Part shown: positions 9,799 through 17,990 of the stretch, one piece after another
How the letters are laid out: the number at the start of each line of letters is the position of its first letter
How positions within the stretch are numbered: position 1 is the first letter of the stretch
Assembly (NCBI GenBank): GCA_963666995.1
Contig: OY762941.1
Span: 3,534,001 to 3,598,000 of the forward strand
Length of the DNA stretch: 64,000 nt
Direction: 5' to 3'
DNA from: Syntrophobacter sp963666995
Lineage (GTDB): Bacteria; Desulfobacterota; Syntrophobacteria; Syntrophobacterales; Syntrophobacteraceae
The notes under the pieces: generated by a model
What the model saw: the letters and a program-made list of their open reading frames with translations, nothing else
Told to the model about the DNA's origin: nothing
Database searches by the model: none
Translations under genes and position numbers: made by a program

Positions 9799-10260
9799 AT
9801 GTCAAAGGGAACGGTGAACAAGGTCATCCTTGTGGGCAGACTCGGGGGCGATCCCGACGTTCGTTATGCCGCCAACGGGACGGCGGTGGCCAAATTCAGC
9901 CTGGCCACGAACGAAAGAGTGCCGGCAGGCGAGGGGAACTGGGAAGATCGGACGGAGTGGCACCGCATCGTGGTTTTTGGTAAACTGGCTGAGACTTGCG
10001 GGAATTATTTGAGCAAGGGCCGCCTGGTTTTTATCGAAGGCAGCATCCGGACGCAACAGTGGGAGGATGCCCAGGGGGTAAAGCGATATACCACTGAAAT
10101 CGTGGCAAGGGACATGCAAATGCTGAGCGGCGGTGAAAGCCAGCAGGGTCAGGCTTCAGGCCAGGGCAGAAGCGCCGCAACTCAGGAACGGGGAGGGCGC
10201 TCGCGTACGGAGGAACTTCCTCCCAATCCCGGCACAGGGGAGGACGACATCCCGTTCTGA
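9799..10260 (+). CDS. ssb: Single-stranded DNA-binding protein
   Basis: Coats single-stranded DNA in replication, repair and recombination and recruits partners through its tail. The N-terminal OB fold (about 1-110) starts MSKGTVNKVILVGRLGGDPD and includes TEWHRIVVFGKLAE and the VFIEGSIRTQQWED strand pair. A Gly/Gln/Arg-rich disordered linker follows, then the acidic tip DDIPF that binds partner proteins. AGGGGG precedes the ATG by four bases. 153 residues, typical. It is monocistronic as far as I can see. Confidence 0.97.
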   Translation: MSKGTVNKVILVGRLGGDPDVRYAANGTAVAKFSLATNERVPAGEGNWEDRTEWHRIVVFGKLAETCGNYLSKGRLVFIEGSIRTQQWEDAQGVKRYTTEIVARDMQMLSGGESQQGQASGQGRSAATQERGGRSRTEELPPNPGTGEDDIPF

Positions 10261-10614
10261 TGCGTTGCCGGGGAGAACGGGGCGGACGGCATTTCCTTCC
10301 GATCTGCGGCCGATGAGACTGCGGGGTGAGTGACACTTCGTCCTGGTGGGTGGTCTTGAATCTGGTCTGTCGCCCCATGGGTCCGATCACACGCACTCTC
10401 ACCGGGAGAATCCGGTCCCGTCCGTCCGGCGTCCGGCAGATGCAGACGCACGGCAGGGAGAAGAACGGGTTGCCCGTGCACGAAGTGGGCGGGTATAGAG
10501 ACGCGTCAAGAACTCCCCGGGCTCTTCATGCGGGGCGTTCCCGTTGCATTACAGTCGTTTCTACAACCATTTCGGCAAGCCGCCTGGAAAGCAACCAAAA
10601 CCGGAGAGTCCACA
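10261..10614. other. Intergenic region between ssb and the response regulator, with a coding-like stretch on the reverse strand
   Basis: 354 bp without a complete gene. On the reverse strand, about 10510 down to 10290, one frame stays open with strong G/C preference at third codon positions and reads as a plausible peptide (for example TSCTGNPFFSLPCVC and then RILPVRVRVIGPMGRQ). Its first credible start is inside the stretch and its far end runs into ssb in antisense. It could be a decayed gene remnant or chance in GC-rich DNA. Confidence 0.35.
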
Positions 10615-11049
10615 TTGAACAGCCGTCAGGGACCGATTGTGATTATGGCCGATGATGATGACGATGACTGCATGCTCGCCAGGGATGCCTTCGAACAAAG
10701 CAATGCACAGGGAACCATCTGCTGCCTCGAAGACGGGGCCGAGCTGATGGACTATCTCTTTCGTGCAGGCAAGTATGCGGCGGAAGCCCACGCTCCGCTT
10801 CCGGCATTGATCCTGCTGGACCTCAACATGCCGCGGAAAGACGGTCGTGAGGTCCTGGCGGAGATTAAGGCGAATCCCGTTTTCCGCGATATCCCCATTG
10901 TGGTGCTCACCACCTCCCGTGAGGTGAGGGACCTCATTTTCAGTCGGGAGATGGGGGCAAATGCTTTCATCACCAAACCCGGTACCTTTGATGAATGGGT
11001 CGGGATGATGCGTTCCCTGGCACGAGATTGGCTTAGGGCTTGTCCGTAA
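10615..11049 (+). CDS. Single-domain response regulator (CheY/Rcp1-like receiver)
   Basis: Stand-alone phospho-receiver with no output domain, so it probably acts by protein contact. Receiver landmarks are present: the acidic pocket in MADDDDDDC, the phosphorylated Asp in LILLDLNMP, the switch Thr in VVLTTS and the Lys in FITKPG. The insert before LILLDLNMP (FRAGKYAAEAHAPLPA) resembles Rcp1, the partner of bacterial phytochromes. Start chosen as TTG at 10615, with GGAG eight bases upstream; the open frame begins at 10528 without a good site. No histidine kinase is adjacent. The last codons (Arg-Ala-Cys-Pro-stop) fall inside a terminal-inverted-repeat element that begins at 11036. Confidence 0.85.
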   Translation: MNSRQGPIVIMADDDDDDCMLARDAFEQSNAQGTICCLEDGAELMDYLFRAGKYAAEAHAPLPALILLDLNMPRKDGREVLAEIKANPVFRDIPIVVLTTSREVRDLIFSREMGANAFITKPGTFDEWVGMMRSLARDWLRACP

Positions 11050-11219
11050 ATAGGCCTTTTGGGGATCGCACCGGATTTTGAGACCGATTTTGGTCGCGAC
11101 GATTGAGCAAAACCGCAGGCGTAGCTGGACTACGTTGAGGATTTTGCGATTGAGGAGCGGCCGAAGTGGGCCAAAAGCCGGATGCGAGCACAAAGGATTT
11201 ATTTACGGACAAGCCCTTA
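11033..11219. mobile_element. MITE-like element with 17-bp terminal inverted repeats
   Basis: The ends GGGCTTGTCCGTAAATA (11036-11052) and TATTTACGGACAAGCCC (11200-11216) are perfect inverted repeats. They are flanked by direct TTA copies (11033-11035 and 11217-11219) that look like a target-site duplication. The 181-bp body has no transposase frame but an imperfect central hairpin (GCAAAA...CGTAG pairing with CTACG...TTTTGC, about 11116-11156). The left end supplies the stop codon of the response regulator. It would need a transposase in trans; none is in the window. Confidence 0.75.
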
Positions 11220-11240
11220 ATTAGGGGATGAATTACGAAA

Positions 11241-11432
11241 GGGGCTGTTGCCCTGACAGAATCCAGGTGAAAAACGAGCCGGTTGTCCGGACCCGTCACC
11301 CCGGCAAAAGCCGGGGTGACGGGTCGTTAATTGGGATTCCCCAACAATTTCAAAGAGACTGGATTCCGGCCTCCGCCCGAATGACGAATCCTGATTCCAG
11401 CCGGCCTCGGCTTTTCCTTTGGGCAACAGGCC
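11241..11432 (+). repeat. Dispersed intergenic repeat R1, copy B
   Basis: Shows the inverted ends of the family best: GGGGCTGTTGCCC at the left and GGGCAACAGGCC at the right. Inside are AATCCAGGTGAAAAACGAGC, the CACCCCGGCAAAAGCCGGGGTG hairpin (about 11297-11318), the block AATTTCAAAGAGACTGGATT and a GGATTCCGGCCTCCGCC arm. It lacks the insert seen in copies A and D. It lies directly beside the MITE-like element, and the rest of the gap to the tatA stop (11433-11508) shows nothing else. Confidence 0.8.
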
Positions 11433-11508
11433 GGAAATATTTCTCCCTGCCTGGGTAGTCGATCGGGCGAACATCCCCGGGTGACGTTCCCATTACATCT
11501 AGCGGCCC

Positions 11509-11700
11509 CTATTTGGTGTCCAGCTTCTCCGGGTTTTCCGTCTTCTCCGCCGGTGTATCCAGCTCGTTGGTTGCCTTTTTGAAATTTCGAATCCCTTTTC
11601 CGAGGCCTGCTCCGAGTTCAGGCAGCTTGCCGGCGCCGAAAATAATAAGCACGATCACCAAAACAAGAAGAAGTTCCGGCATTCCAATTCCACCGATCAT
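11509..11700 (-). CDS. tatA: Sec-independent protein translocase TatA
   Basis: Small membrane protein that forms the pore of the twin-arginine pathway for folded proteins. A single N-terminal membrane helix (LLLVLVIVLIIFGAGKLPEL) is followed by the FGxxKLPEL hinge, an amphipathic helix (GAGLGKGIRNFKKAT) and a short charged tail. 63 residues, at the short end, which favours TatA over TatB. It lies 15 bp downstream of the zinc-ribbon gene. tatC is not in the window. Confidence 0.88.
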   Translation of the reverse strand: MIGGIGMPELLLVLVIVLIIFGAGKLPELGAGLGKGIRNFKKATNELDTPAEKTENPEKLDTK

Positions 11701-11715
11701 AAAGCGGCTCCTTTT

Positions 11716-12120
11716 TCATTTCCTGAGCAACTCTTCGACTTCCTCGAGAAGTTGCAGGAATTCTTTTGACTGCCTGTACTGGTCCAGCAGCTTCTGGTGT
11801 TCAAGCCAGCTCCCCCAGACCTTCATCCAGACGTCATTATGCCAGTAATATCTGGGGGTGGGCTGCTTGCCCTTCATTCGTTCCCTGTATTCTTCATATT
11901 CCTCGGAGCAGTTTCTGCAAAACGCATAGGGAGTTGCAAACCTGCCGGACTCCTCCCCGACGAGACCGTCCAGTTGTGCTCCGCACTTCGCGCACTTCAT
12001 CATGCACCGGGTGCATTGAAAAATCTTCTTGAGAGCTTCGATCTTGCGCTGACGGAGGCTCAAGTCCCTTACGGACTTGAGATCCTGGGCCTTCTTTCCA
12101 AATTCTATGATTTCGGCCAT
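11716..12120 (-). CDS. Conserved hypothetical protein with Cys-rich zinc-ribbon-like motif
   Basis: I do not recognise this family. The 134-residue soluble protein has a basic N-terminal helix, then CTRCMMKCAKCG (about residues 36-47) and CRNC (about 68-71), which together could bind one or two zinc ions. A Tyr/Trp-rich middle (PRYYWHNDVWMKVWGSWLEHQ) and a C-terminal Leu/Glu-rich helix follow. The start ATG is 13 bp after the hemA stop and tatA follows after 15 bp, so it is probably in the hemA operon. A role in haem or cytochrome metabolism would be a guess from position only. Confidence 0.75.
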   Translation of the reverse strand: MAEIIEFGKKAQDLKSVRDLSLRQRKIEALKKIFQCTRCMMKCAKCGAQLDGLVGEESGRFATPYAFCRNCSEEYEEYRERMKGKQPTPRYYWHNDVWMKVWGSWLEHQKLLDQYRQSKEFLQLLEEVEELLRK

Positions 12121-12133
12121 GTGAACCCTTTAT

Positions 12134-13489
12134 CTATTCTTTCAGGGTATTCAACGTATCGCTGCCATTCCCGTCAGACTCCACCCCCCGATCCAGCGAC
12201 GACCCTTCCTCGCCGTTTCCATCCGTGAGGTTAAACAACTGCTGAGTGTAATCGACGAAAAGTTCCTTGGTGCTCCGTTCGCCTTTCTTCTTCAGGAAAA
12301 GGATCGGATCATGGAGCAATTTCTTAATGATCGACTCCGTGAGCGTCTCGATGGCGGCACGATCTTTTTCTCCGATATGGGGAAGGTGAGACAGCGTCTT
12401 TTGGATCTCGTTGCGACGGATGTTCTCGGCCTTCTCCCGCAGGGCCACGATCGTGGGGACTACGTTCAGGGTATGCATCCACTCCTGGAACTTGATCGTC
12501 TCTTCGCCAATGATATGCTCCGCCCTTTCCGCCTCCTTCTTCCGTTCCTCGCGATTCAGCTCGACAACACTCTGGAGGTCGTCGATGTCGTAAAGATAAA
12601 CATTATCGATATCGTTGATCTTCGGGTCGATATCACGGGGAACGGCGATATCGATAAAAAACAAAGGCCGGTTGCGGCGTTCGCGCATCCTCGATCTGAC
12701 GTCGTGGTACTTCAGGATCGGCTCGACGGCGCCGGTCGAGGACAGAACGATGTCCGCATTCTTCAGACCATCCAGTACGTGCTCGAAAGGGATGGTTTCG
12801 GCCTTGAAACGCTTCGCCAGATCGATCGCACGTTCCAGGGTGCGATTGGCCACAACCATATGGCGGACACCCTGGGCCATGAGATGTTCGGCGGCCAGTT
12901 CCGCCATCTCTCCGGCCCCTATGAGCAGGACTCTCTTGTCCTCCAGGAAACCGAAAATCTTTCTCGCGAGTTCGACCGCCGCATAGCTGATCGAAACGGC
13001 GCAGGAGCCGATACACGTCTCCGACCGGACCCGTTTTGCCACGGAAAAAGTCTTATGCAGGAGCCGGTTGAGGATGACTCGGACGGTTCTGCATTCGGTC
13101 GCTTCCCTGTAGGCGCTCTTGATCTGTCCCAATATCTGGGGTTCTCCGACGACCATCGAATCGAGGCTCGAAGCGACCCTGAACAAATGCCGCACGGCAT
13201 CGGACCCTTCATGCCTGTACAGGAAGGAGTCCAGAGGAGTGGGGGAGGAATACCCCATGTGGGTCTTGAGGAGCGCCGTCACCTCCTGCACTGCTTTGCC
13301 CGAATCCCGGCATGTGAACAGGAACTCAACCCGATTGCACGTTGAGAAAAGAACCAGTTCGTCGACATGCCTCAGGTGCGGGAGCAGATGCAGGGGATTG
13401 ACTTCCTGCCGGCATGCCGCGGCCAACTGTTCCCGAATTTCCACGGGGGCCGTCTTGTGATTCATTCCCAGGAGTATAATGTGACACAT
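12134..13489 (-). CDS. hemA: Glutamyl-tRNA reductase
   Basis: Reduces glutamyl-tRNA(Glu) to glutamate-1-semialdehyde with NADPH, the first committed step of C5 tetrapyrrole synthesis. It starts MCHIILLGMNHKTAPVEIRE, the catalytic Cys is in FSTCNRVE (about residue 50), GEPQILGQ follows, and the nucleotide fold is LLIGAGEMAELAAEHL (about 185). The C-terminal dimerisation helix is present. 451 residues, slightly longer than average because of a polar tail. It lies 9 bp downstream of the ccsA-like gene in a tetrapyrrole/cytochrome operon. Confidence 0.96.
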   Translation of the reverse strand: MCHIILLGMNHKTAPVEIREQLAAACRQEVNPLHLLPHLRHVDELVLFSTCNRVEFLFTCRDSGKAVQEVTALLKTHMGYSSPTPLDSFLYRHEGSDAVRHLFRVASSLDSMVVGEPQILGQIKSAYREATECRTVRVILNRLLHKTFSVAKRVRSETCIGSCAVSISYAAVELARKIFGFLEDKRVLLIGAGEMAELAAEHLMAQGVRHMVVANRTLERAIDLAKRFKAETIPFEHVLDGLKNADIVLSSTGAVEPILKYHDVRSRMRERRNRPLFFIDIAVPRDIDPKINDIDNVYLYDIDDLQSVVELNREERKKEAERAEHIIGEETIKFQEWMHTLNVVPTIVALREKAENIRRNEIQKTLSHLPHIGEKDRAAIETLTESIIKKLLHDPILFLKKKGERSTKELFVDYTQQLFNLTDGNGEEGSSLDRGVESDGNGSDTLNTLKE

Positions 13490-13498
13490 TGTAACGCG

Positions 13499-14320
13499 CT
13501 ACCTGACAGCTATCGAGTGATGTCCCTTCAGGAACAGGTTGACTCCCAAAAAGGTTATCAGGACGGCGGAGAAGCCGAAAATGGCCAGCCACGCCGCTTT
13601 TCGCCCACGCCAGCCCACTGCCAGACGCTCGTGCAGAAGGATGGCGTAGATGAACCATGTCACCAGAGACAGGATCTCCTTGGGGTCCCAGTTCCACGGG
13701 GAATGCCATACCATGCTGGCATAAGCGAATCCGGCAACGAGGCCCCCCGTCATGAGCGGGAATCCGACGATCAGACAGTAATGACTGATCATGTCCAGTT
13801 TTTCGAGCGAAGGCAGACGGGGGTAAAGAAACCCAAAATTCTTGCTCTTGATCTGCCGCTCCTGAAGCAGGTACATGATGCCCACACTGAAGGCCAGCGC
13901 AAACAGCGCGTTGGCGAGGAAGAGGGCGGTCACGTGGAGGATCACCCACCCGCTCTTGAACAGCTCGCTCTTGGGAACGATATGAACCGGCAACAGTGTG
14001 GAGGCCATCATGAAGATGACCGCAAGAGGGGACACGAAAGACCCGAGGATTCTGAGCTTCAATCTGAGTTGGACCACCAGGTATGTCAGGACCAGGATCC
14101 ATGCGAAAAATGACAGGGCTTCCTGGCTGTTGGTCACAGCCAGCTGGCCGATCTGCACTGAACGAAGCATTATGGCCACTGCATGGAACACGGCTCCCAC
14201 GAAAAGAATCAGCCAGGACACCCTGTGGATCGGTTCTCTGTCCTTAAAAAGGTAGATCAGGTAACCGACCGTTCCGCTGGCGTAACAGAAAGTGGCGATG
14301 ACGAGGAAAAGGGCTTCCAT
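13499..14320 (-). CDS. Cytochrome c biogenesis protein, CcsA/HemX-like
   Basis: Integral membrane protein of the haem-handling CcsA/CcmF/HemX superfamily. About eight hydrophobic segments are visible, plus the signature WNWDPKE (about residues 207-213), a WxWD-type haem-binding loop. Two conserved His are near HVTALF and HHSIAVR. 273 residues matches the short HemX/CcsA form. It lies between the siroheme synthase-type gene, whose last 64 bp it overlaps, and hemA, as in hemX-hemA operons. It may assist haem delivery for c-type cytochromes or regulate HemA; the sequence does not decide. Confidence 0.85.
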   Translation of the reverse strand: MEALFLVIATFCYASGTVGYLIYLFKDREPIHRVSWLILFVGAVFHAVAIMLRSVQIGQLAVTNSQEALSFFAWILVLTYLVVQLRLKLRILGSFVSPLAVIFMMASTLLPVHIVPKSELFKSGWVILHVTALFLANALFALAFSVGIMYLLQERQIKSKNFGFLYPRLPSLEKLDMISHYCLIVGFPLMTGGLVAGFAYASMVWHSPWNWDPKEILSLVTWFIYAILLHERLAVGWRGRKAAWLAIFGFSAVLITFLGVNLFLKGHHSIAVR

Positions 14321-15006
14321 AATCCATCCAGTAATGCATTCAGTTCTCTAACTTCAATCCAGTGCTCACATATTCCATATATCCCCTGGAGGACATTCTC
14401 ACGCTCTTTATTCCGCACCCACTCGGGCAAAGGCAGCCGGGCGATCTTCCTGAACAGCCTTTGCGTCTCGGTGGTGTTCAATCCCCTGGACTGTATCATT
14501 TTCCGCAGGTGCGCCATCATGTCGAGAAGTGCTGCCCACTCCGCCCCGAATGCGCTTTCCAGCTCTTCCCTGATTATCTTCGCATGGGCCGGGCTGGACC
14601 CCCCTGTGCTGATCGCAATGCTGAGCAACCCCCGACGGACGACCGAAGGAACGATAAAGCTCCCTTCCTCAGGGTCCGTAGCCATGTTGCACCAGAGGTT
14701 CCGCCGCCTGGCATCCTCTGAGATTCGACGATTGAGAAGCGGGTCACTGGTTGCCGCGAAGATGAGGTCGACGCCATCCATCAGGCTTTCTTCGTATTCA
14801 GCTCCGACCCAGGCCGTCTTTCGTTTGCCGCACTGCTCGGACAACCAGGGAGTAAGGTCCCGGGCCACGATGCGAATCGAAGGGCCGCAGTCGATGAGCC
14901 CGCGGACCTTTCGTTCGGCCACCGCACCCCCGCCGGCTACCAGACAGACCCTATCGTCGAGAGCTATGAAAATGGGATAGAATCTATTCCGGGATTCGTC
15001 TTGCAT
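14257..15006 (-). CDS. Precorrin-2 dehydrogenase / sirohydrochlorin ferrochelatase-like (CysG N-terminal/SirC)
   Basis: Oxidises precorrin-2 to sirohydrochlorin with NAD and in some members inserts iron; a branch point to siroheme, alternative haem and B12. The NAD-binding start is YPIFIALDDRVCLVAGGGAVAERKV-like (about residues 10-35), with the CysG hallmark GGGAVAERK. Asp-Leu-Ile-Phe-Ala-Ala-Thr and the NLWCNMATDPEEGSF block (about 130) follow, then SPAHAKIIREELE. 249 residues, matching the single-function form without a methyltransferase domain. It is the first gene of the reverse-strand hemA operon. Confidence 0.9.
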   Translation of the reverse strand: MQDESRNRFYPIFIALDDRVCLVAGGGAVAERKVRGLIDCGPSIRIVARDLTPWLSEQCGKRKTAWVGAEYEESLMDGVDLIFAATSDPLLNRRISEDARRRNLWCNMATDPEEGSFIVPSVVRRGLLSIAISTGGSSPAHAKIIREELESAFGAEWAALLDMMAHLRKMIQSRGLNTTETQRLFRKIARLPLPEWVRNKERENVLQGIYGICEHWIEVRELNALLDGLWKPFSSSSPLSVTPAERSVT

Positions 15007-15400
15007 CTGTCTTCACAACCGATCCGCTCCGCTCACCCCGGTCACACATGAACCCCGGACGGAGTTTGAGCGGGCACGACTAGGTCGATTACCGGGACGG
15101 GAACCCCTCCTGAACCATTGCATGCCTCCAAGCCTAAAGCCATCTCTTAGCCGCTCGGAAATACGCAATTTTTATATTTAACATCAAAGCCGTTATGAAA
15201 CAAGCGAGGAGGGGGGCCGGCGGTTCGATATCCGAACAAACGGAGACGACACGGGGGTGCTGCAGGGAAACGGCGTTGCGGGACGGCATGGAAAAGGAGC
15301 CCGGCGTTCGACGGCAGAGAAGATGACGGTATATGGTACCGGGCGGGGACGGGAACACGCATTCCGGGAAATTGCGGCGGATGTTCCTTTGAGCACAATC
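15007..15400. other. Non-coding region upstream of the tetrapyrrole operon
   Basis: 394 bp between the sirC-like start and the polyprenyl synthase stop. I find no gene, RNA or repeat copy. An AT-rich patch near 15165-15200 reads TTGATG, 18 bp, TATTTC on the reverse strand and could be a promoter for the sirC-ccsA-hemA operon, but it is weak. Confidence 0.4.
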
Positions 15401-16489
15401 TCACATTCTGCGGTATATGACGTAATCGGCGATATCCGCCATGAGTTCGCGAGTGGGATGCATTGGAAAGATCTCAAGGGCTTCCTTGGCCTTCCGGACA
15501 TAGTGAGCAGCCAGACGCTGGGTGTATTTTATCCCCCCCGACCGGCTCACCAGCTCCCTCACTTCGGCAAAGTCGTCCTGGAGGATCTCATCGGAACCGA
15601 AAATCCGGCGAAGTGTTTCTTTATCGGTGGGTTTTCCGCTCCTCAAGGCGCTGATGAGAGGCAGTGTGGCCTTGCCTTCCTGAATGTCGTTCCCGACGGG
15701 TTTGCCAAGTTCCCTTACATCACCTGTATAATCAAGGGTATCATCAATAAGTTGGAAGGCTACTCCCAGGTTGTGGCCGTAGGATTTCAATGCCTTCTCT
15801 TCTTGAAGGCCGCCACCCCCGAAGATCGCTCCTATTTCGGATGCAGCGCTTATCAGGACCGCGGTCTTCCTGGTGATGACTTCGAGGTATTCCTCTTCGG
15901 TGATTTCGAGATTATCCGCATGCACAAACTGAAGGACCTCTCCCTCGGCCATCCTAGTTGTGGCCTCGGAGAGAACTTCGACGATCCTCACATTGTCGTA
16001 TCCGGCCATCAGGGCGATCGCTTTGGAGTAAAGGAAATCCCCCACGAGCACCACAGCCTGATTGCCCCAGACGGTGTTTGCGGCCGGCCGGTTCCTGCGA
16101 AATTCCGCGCGGTCCACCACATCGTCGTGAAGCAGCGACGCGGCATGAAGAAACTCAAAGGCCACGGCCAACGGCGTGTCGTGATTGCCCCGATACCCGC
16201 ACAACCGGGCCGAGTGGATCAGAAGGAGAGGCCTCAACCTCTTCCCGCCGCTTCCCATAATATATCGTCCGACAAGGGAAATCAGGGGAACACTGCTGGT
16301 CAGAAGCCGGTCGATTTCCTCTTCGATTCGTTTGAGGTCAGGGCGAATCCGCGAGAAAATGCGCTCTTTCATGCTCACAATGTTCGGCGAGAACTCATCG
16401 GGGAGAGCAGAAGGATCCACAGTCAGTGCGCTCGCTTGATCCATGTTGACATTTCTTCGACAGTATAGGGTGACTTCGCCTGAACACAA
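15401..16489 (-). CDS. ispB: Polyprenyl diphosphate synthase (long-chain, IspB type)
   Basis: Trans-prenyltransferase that extends farnesyl diphosphate with isopentenyl diphosphate to make quinone side chains. GGKRLRP binds substrate, the first Asp-rich motif is LLHDDVVD, the second LIDDTLDYTGD, and the C-terminal catalytic Lys/Gln residues are in VGNDIQEGKATLP. 362 residues as opened at 16489; the ATG at 16444 (MDQASAL) is the more usual start and would give about 347. The product length cannot be read from the sequence. It lies 110 bp downstream of rimO on the same strand. Confidence 0.9.
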   Translation of the reverse strand: MCSGEVTLYCRRNVNMDQASALTVDPSALPDEFSPNIVSMKERIFSRIRPDLKRIEEEIDRLLTSSVPLISLVGRYIMGSGGKRLRPLLLIHSARLCGYRGNHDTPLAVAFEFLHAASLLHDDVVDRAEFRRNRPAANTVWGNQAVVLVGDFLYSKAIALMAGYDNVRIVEVLSEATTRMAEGEVLQFVHADNLEITEEEYLEVITRKTAVLISAASEIGAIFGGGGLQEEKALKSYGHNLGVAFQLIDDTLDYTGDVRELGKPVGNDIQEGKATLPLISALRSGKPTDKETLRRIFGSDEILQDDFAEVRELVSRSGGIKYTQRLAAHYVRKAKEALEIFPMHPTRELMADIADYVIYRRM

Positions 16490-16599
16490 AATTTATAGGA
16501 AGAACATCCATTTAATATCGAAAAATTCTTCGCATGTCAAAGCGTTTTACTGGGCTGTGCCCCATTTGCCCCTTTAACGCTCGAAATTTGTTCAATTTC

Positions 16600-17934
16600 T
16601 CACGAAGTCACAAGGACCGCTTCCACATCATAATCGTGAGCCCCGGTGATCCTGCAGGGCATGATCTCTCCCGCGATCCCCGTTCCACCCGTGATCAGGA
16701 CCGATCCGTCCACCTCAGGAGCCTGAATTGCGAGGCGGCCCGATAGCAGGAGATCGGTTTCGGGATGAATTCCCTCGATAAGGACCGGCAAAATCCGACC
16801 TGCCAACTTTTCGAGGTACCTGCGGGAGATCGTCCGTTGAATTTCGAGCAGCATTCGGCGCCTTTCCGTTGCGACTTCAGAGTCGATCTGGGCGGGCAAC
16901 CTGGCGGCTCGACTGCCCGGCTCCGGAGAGAATGCGAAGATTCCCAAATGTTCAAATTCCACACGCTCGACAAATTCGACCAGTTCCCGGAATTCTTCCC
17001 CGGTTTCTCCGGGGAAACCCACGATGAGCGAAGTTCGGACCGCAACGCCGGGGATCATCTTTCGAATCCTGCCGACGATGTCCTCCGGAGCCTCGCCCTT
17101 CCGGTGCATGTCTCTCAGTATTCTCGGGACACAATGCTGCAGGGGGACATCGAGATAGGGGACGATCTTGCTTGATTGAGCCATCGCCCGAAGGAGTTCG
17201 TTCGTGATCCGATCCGGATATGCATAAAGCACACGGACCCATTCCAGGCCGTCTATCCCTTCCAGGGATTCGATCAGCCGCACGAGGGCCGAGGCGTCGT
17301 TTCGGTCACTCCCAAAAGCAGTGGTGTCCTGGGCGATGAGATTGATTTCCTTAACGCCTCCGGATACGAGATGAGCGATTTCCTGGAAGACGTCTTCCGT
17401 TGTCCGGCTCCTGTAGTGCCCCCGAAGCCGGGGAATAAGGCAGAAAGAACAGCGATTGCTGCATCCTTCAGCGATCTTGACATAAGCGAAAGAATCCGTG
17501 GTTTGCCTTGCAGATGAAAGGGGACCGGTCTCGATGTGGTCCGGAAATGCGATCCAGAGGCGCTTTTTCGATCCGGCTTCACTCCGGCGGAGGATGTCCT
17601 TTATCTCATGAAAATGAGACGTGCCGATGAAAAGATCCACCTCCGGCAGTAGATCGAGCAGCTTCTTCCCGTATCTCTGCACCATGCAACCGGCCACAAC
17701 AAGTTTCTCACACGAACCGTTCGTCTTGTTCCGGGCCAGATCGAGAACCGTCTGGACGGATTCTTCAACGGCGCTTTGCAGGAACCCGCAGGTGTTCACG
17801 ACAATTACCGAGGCATTACCGGCTTCGGATGTCATTTCGTATCCGAGGTCGATCATCTGCGAAACCATAAGCTCGCTGTCCACCAGATTCTTTGCACAGC
17901 CTAGACTGATCATTGCGGCGTATCTGCCTACCAC
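16600..17934 (-). CDS. rimO: Ribosomal protein S12 methylthiotransferase RimO
   Basis: Radical-SAM enzyme that adds a methylthio group to an Asp of ribosomal protein S12, whose gene rpsL is also in this window. The N-terminal MTTase domain has ISLGCAKNLVDSE and two further Cys for the auxiliary cluster. The radical-SAM motif is EGCSNRCSFCLIPRLRG (CxxxCxxC). A C-terminal TRAM domain starts near EFIHPE-like sequence (GIHPETDLLLSGRLA). Start uncertain: GTG at 17934, with AGGGAGG fourteen bases upstream, is chosen. The open frame continues to 18021, but that part lies in repeated sequence also found at 6649. Confidence 0.93.
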   Translation of the reverse strand: MVGRYAAMISLGCAKNLVDSELMVSQMIDLGYEMTSEAGNASVIVVNTCGFLQSAVEESVQTVLDLARNKTNGSCEKLVVAGCMVQRYGKKLLDLLPEVDLFIGTSHFHEIKDILRRSEAGSKKRLWIAFPDHIETGPLSSARQTTDSFAYVKIAEGCSNRCSFCLIPRLRGHYRSRTTEDVFQEIAHLVSGGVKEINLIAQDTTAFGSDRNDASALVRLIESLEGIDGLEWVRVLYAYPDRITNELLRAMAQSSKIVPYLDVPLQHCVPRILRDMHRKGEAPEDIVGRIRKMIPGVAVRTSLIVGFPGETGEEFRELVEFVERVEFEHLGIFAFSPEPGSRAARLPAQIDSEVATERRRMLLEIQRTISRRYLEKLAGRILPVLIEGIHPETDLLLSGRLAIQAPEVDGSVLITGGTGIAGEIMPCRITGAHDYDVEAVLVTS

Positions 17935-17990
17935 TCGACTGCTCGTGACCTCCCTATTCAATTCGAGGATGCTTTCAGTTCGATCTATCT

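Noticed and set aside
11228..11458. 76-codon forward open frame in the tatA downstream gap
   Set aside because: It lies inside dispersed repeat copy B and its peptide is the translation of the repeat hairpins.
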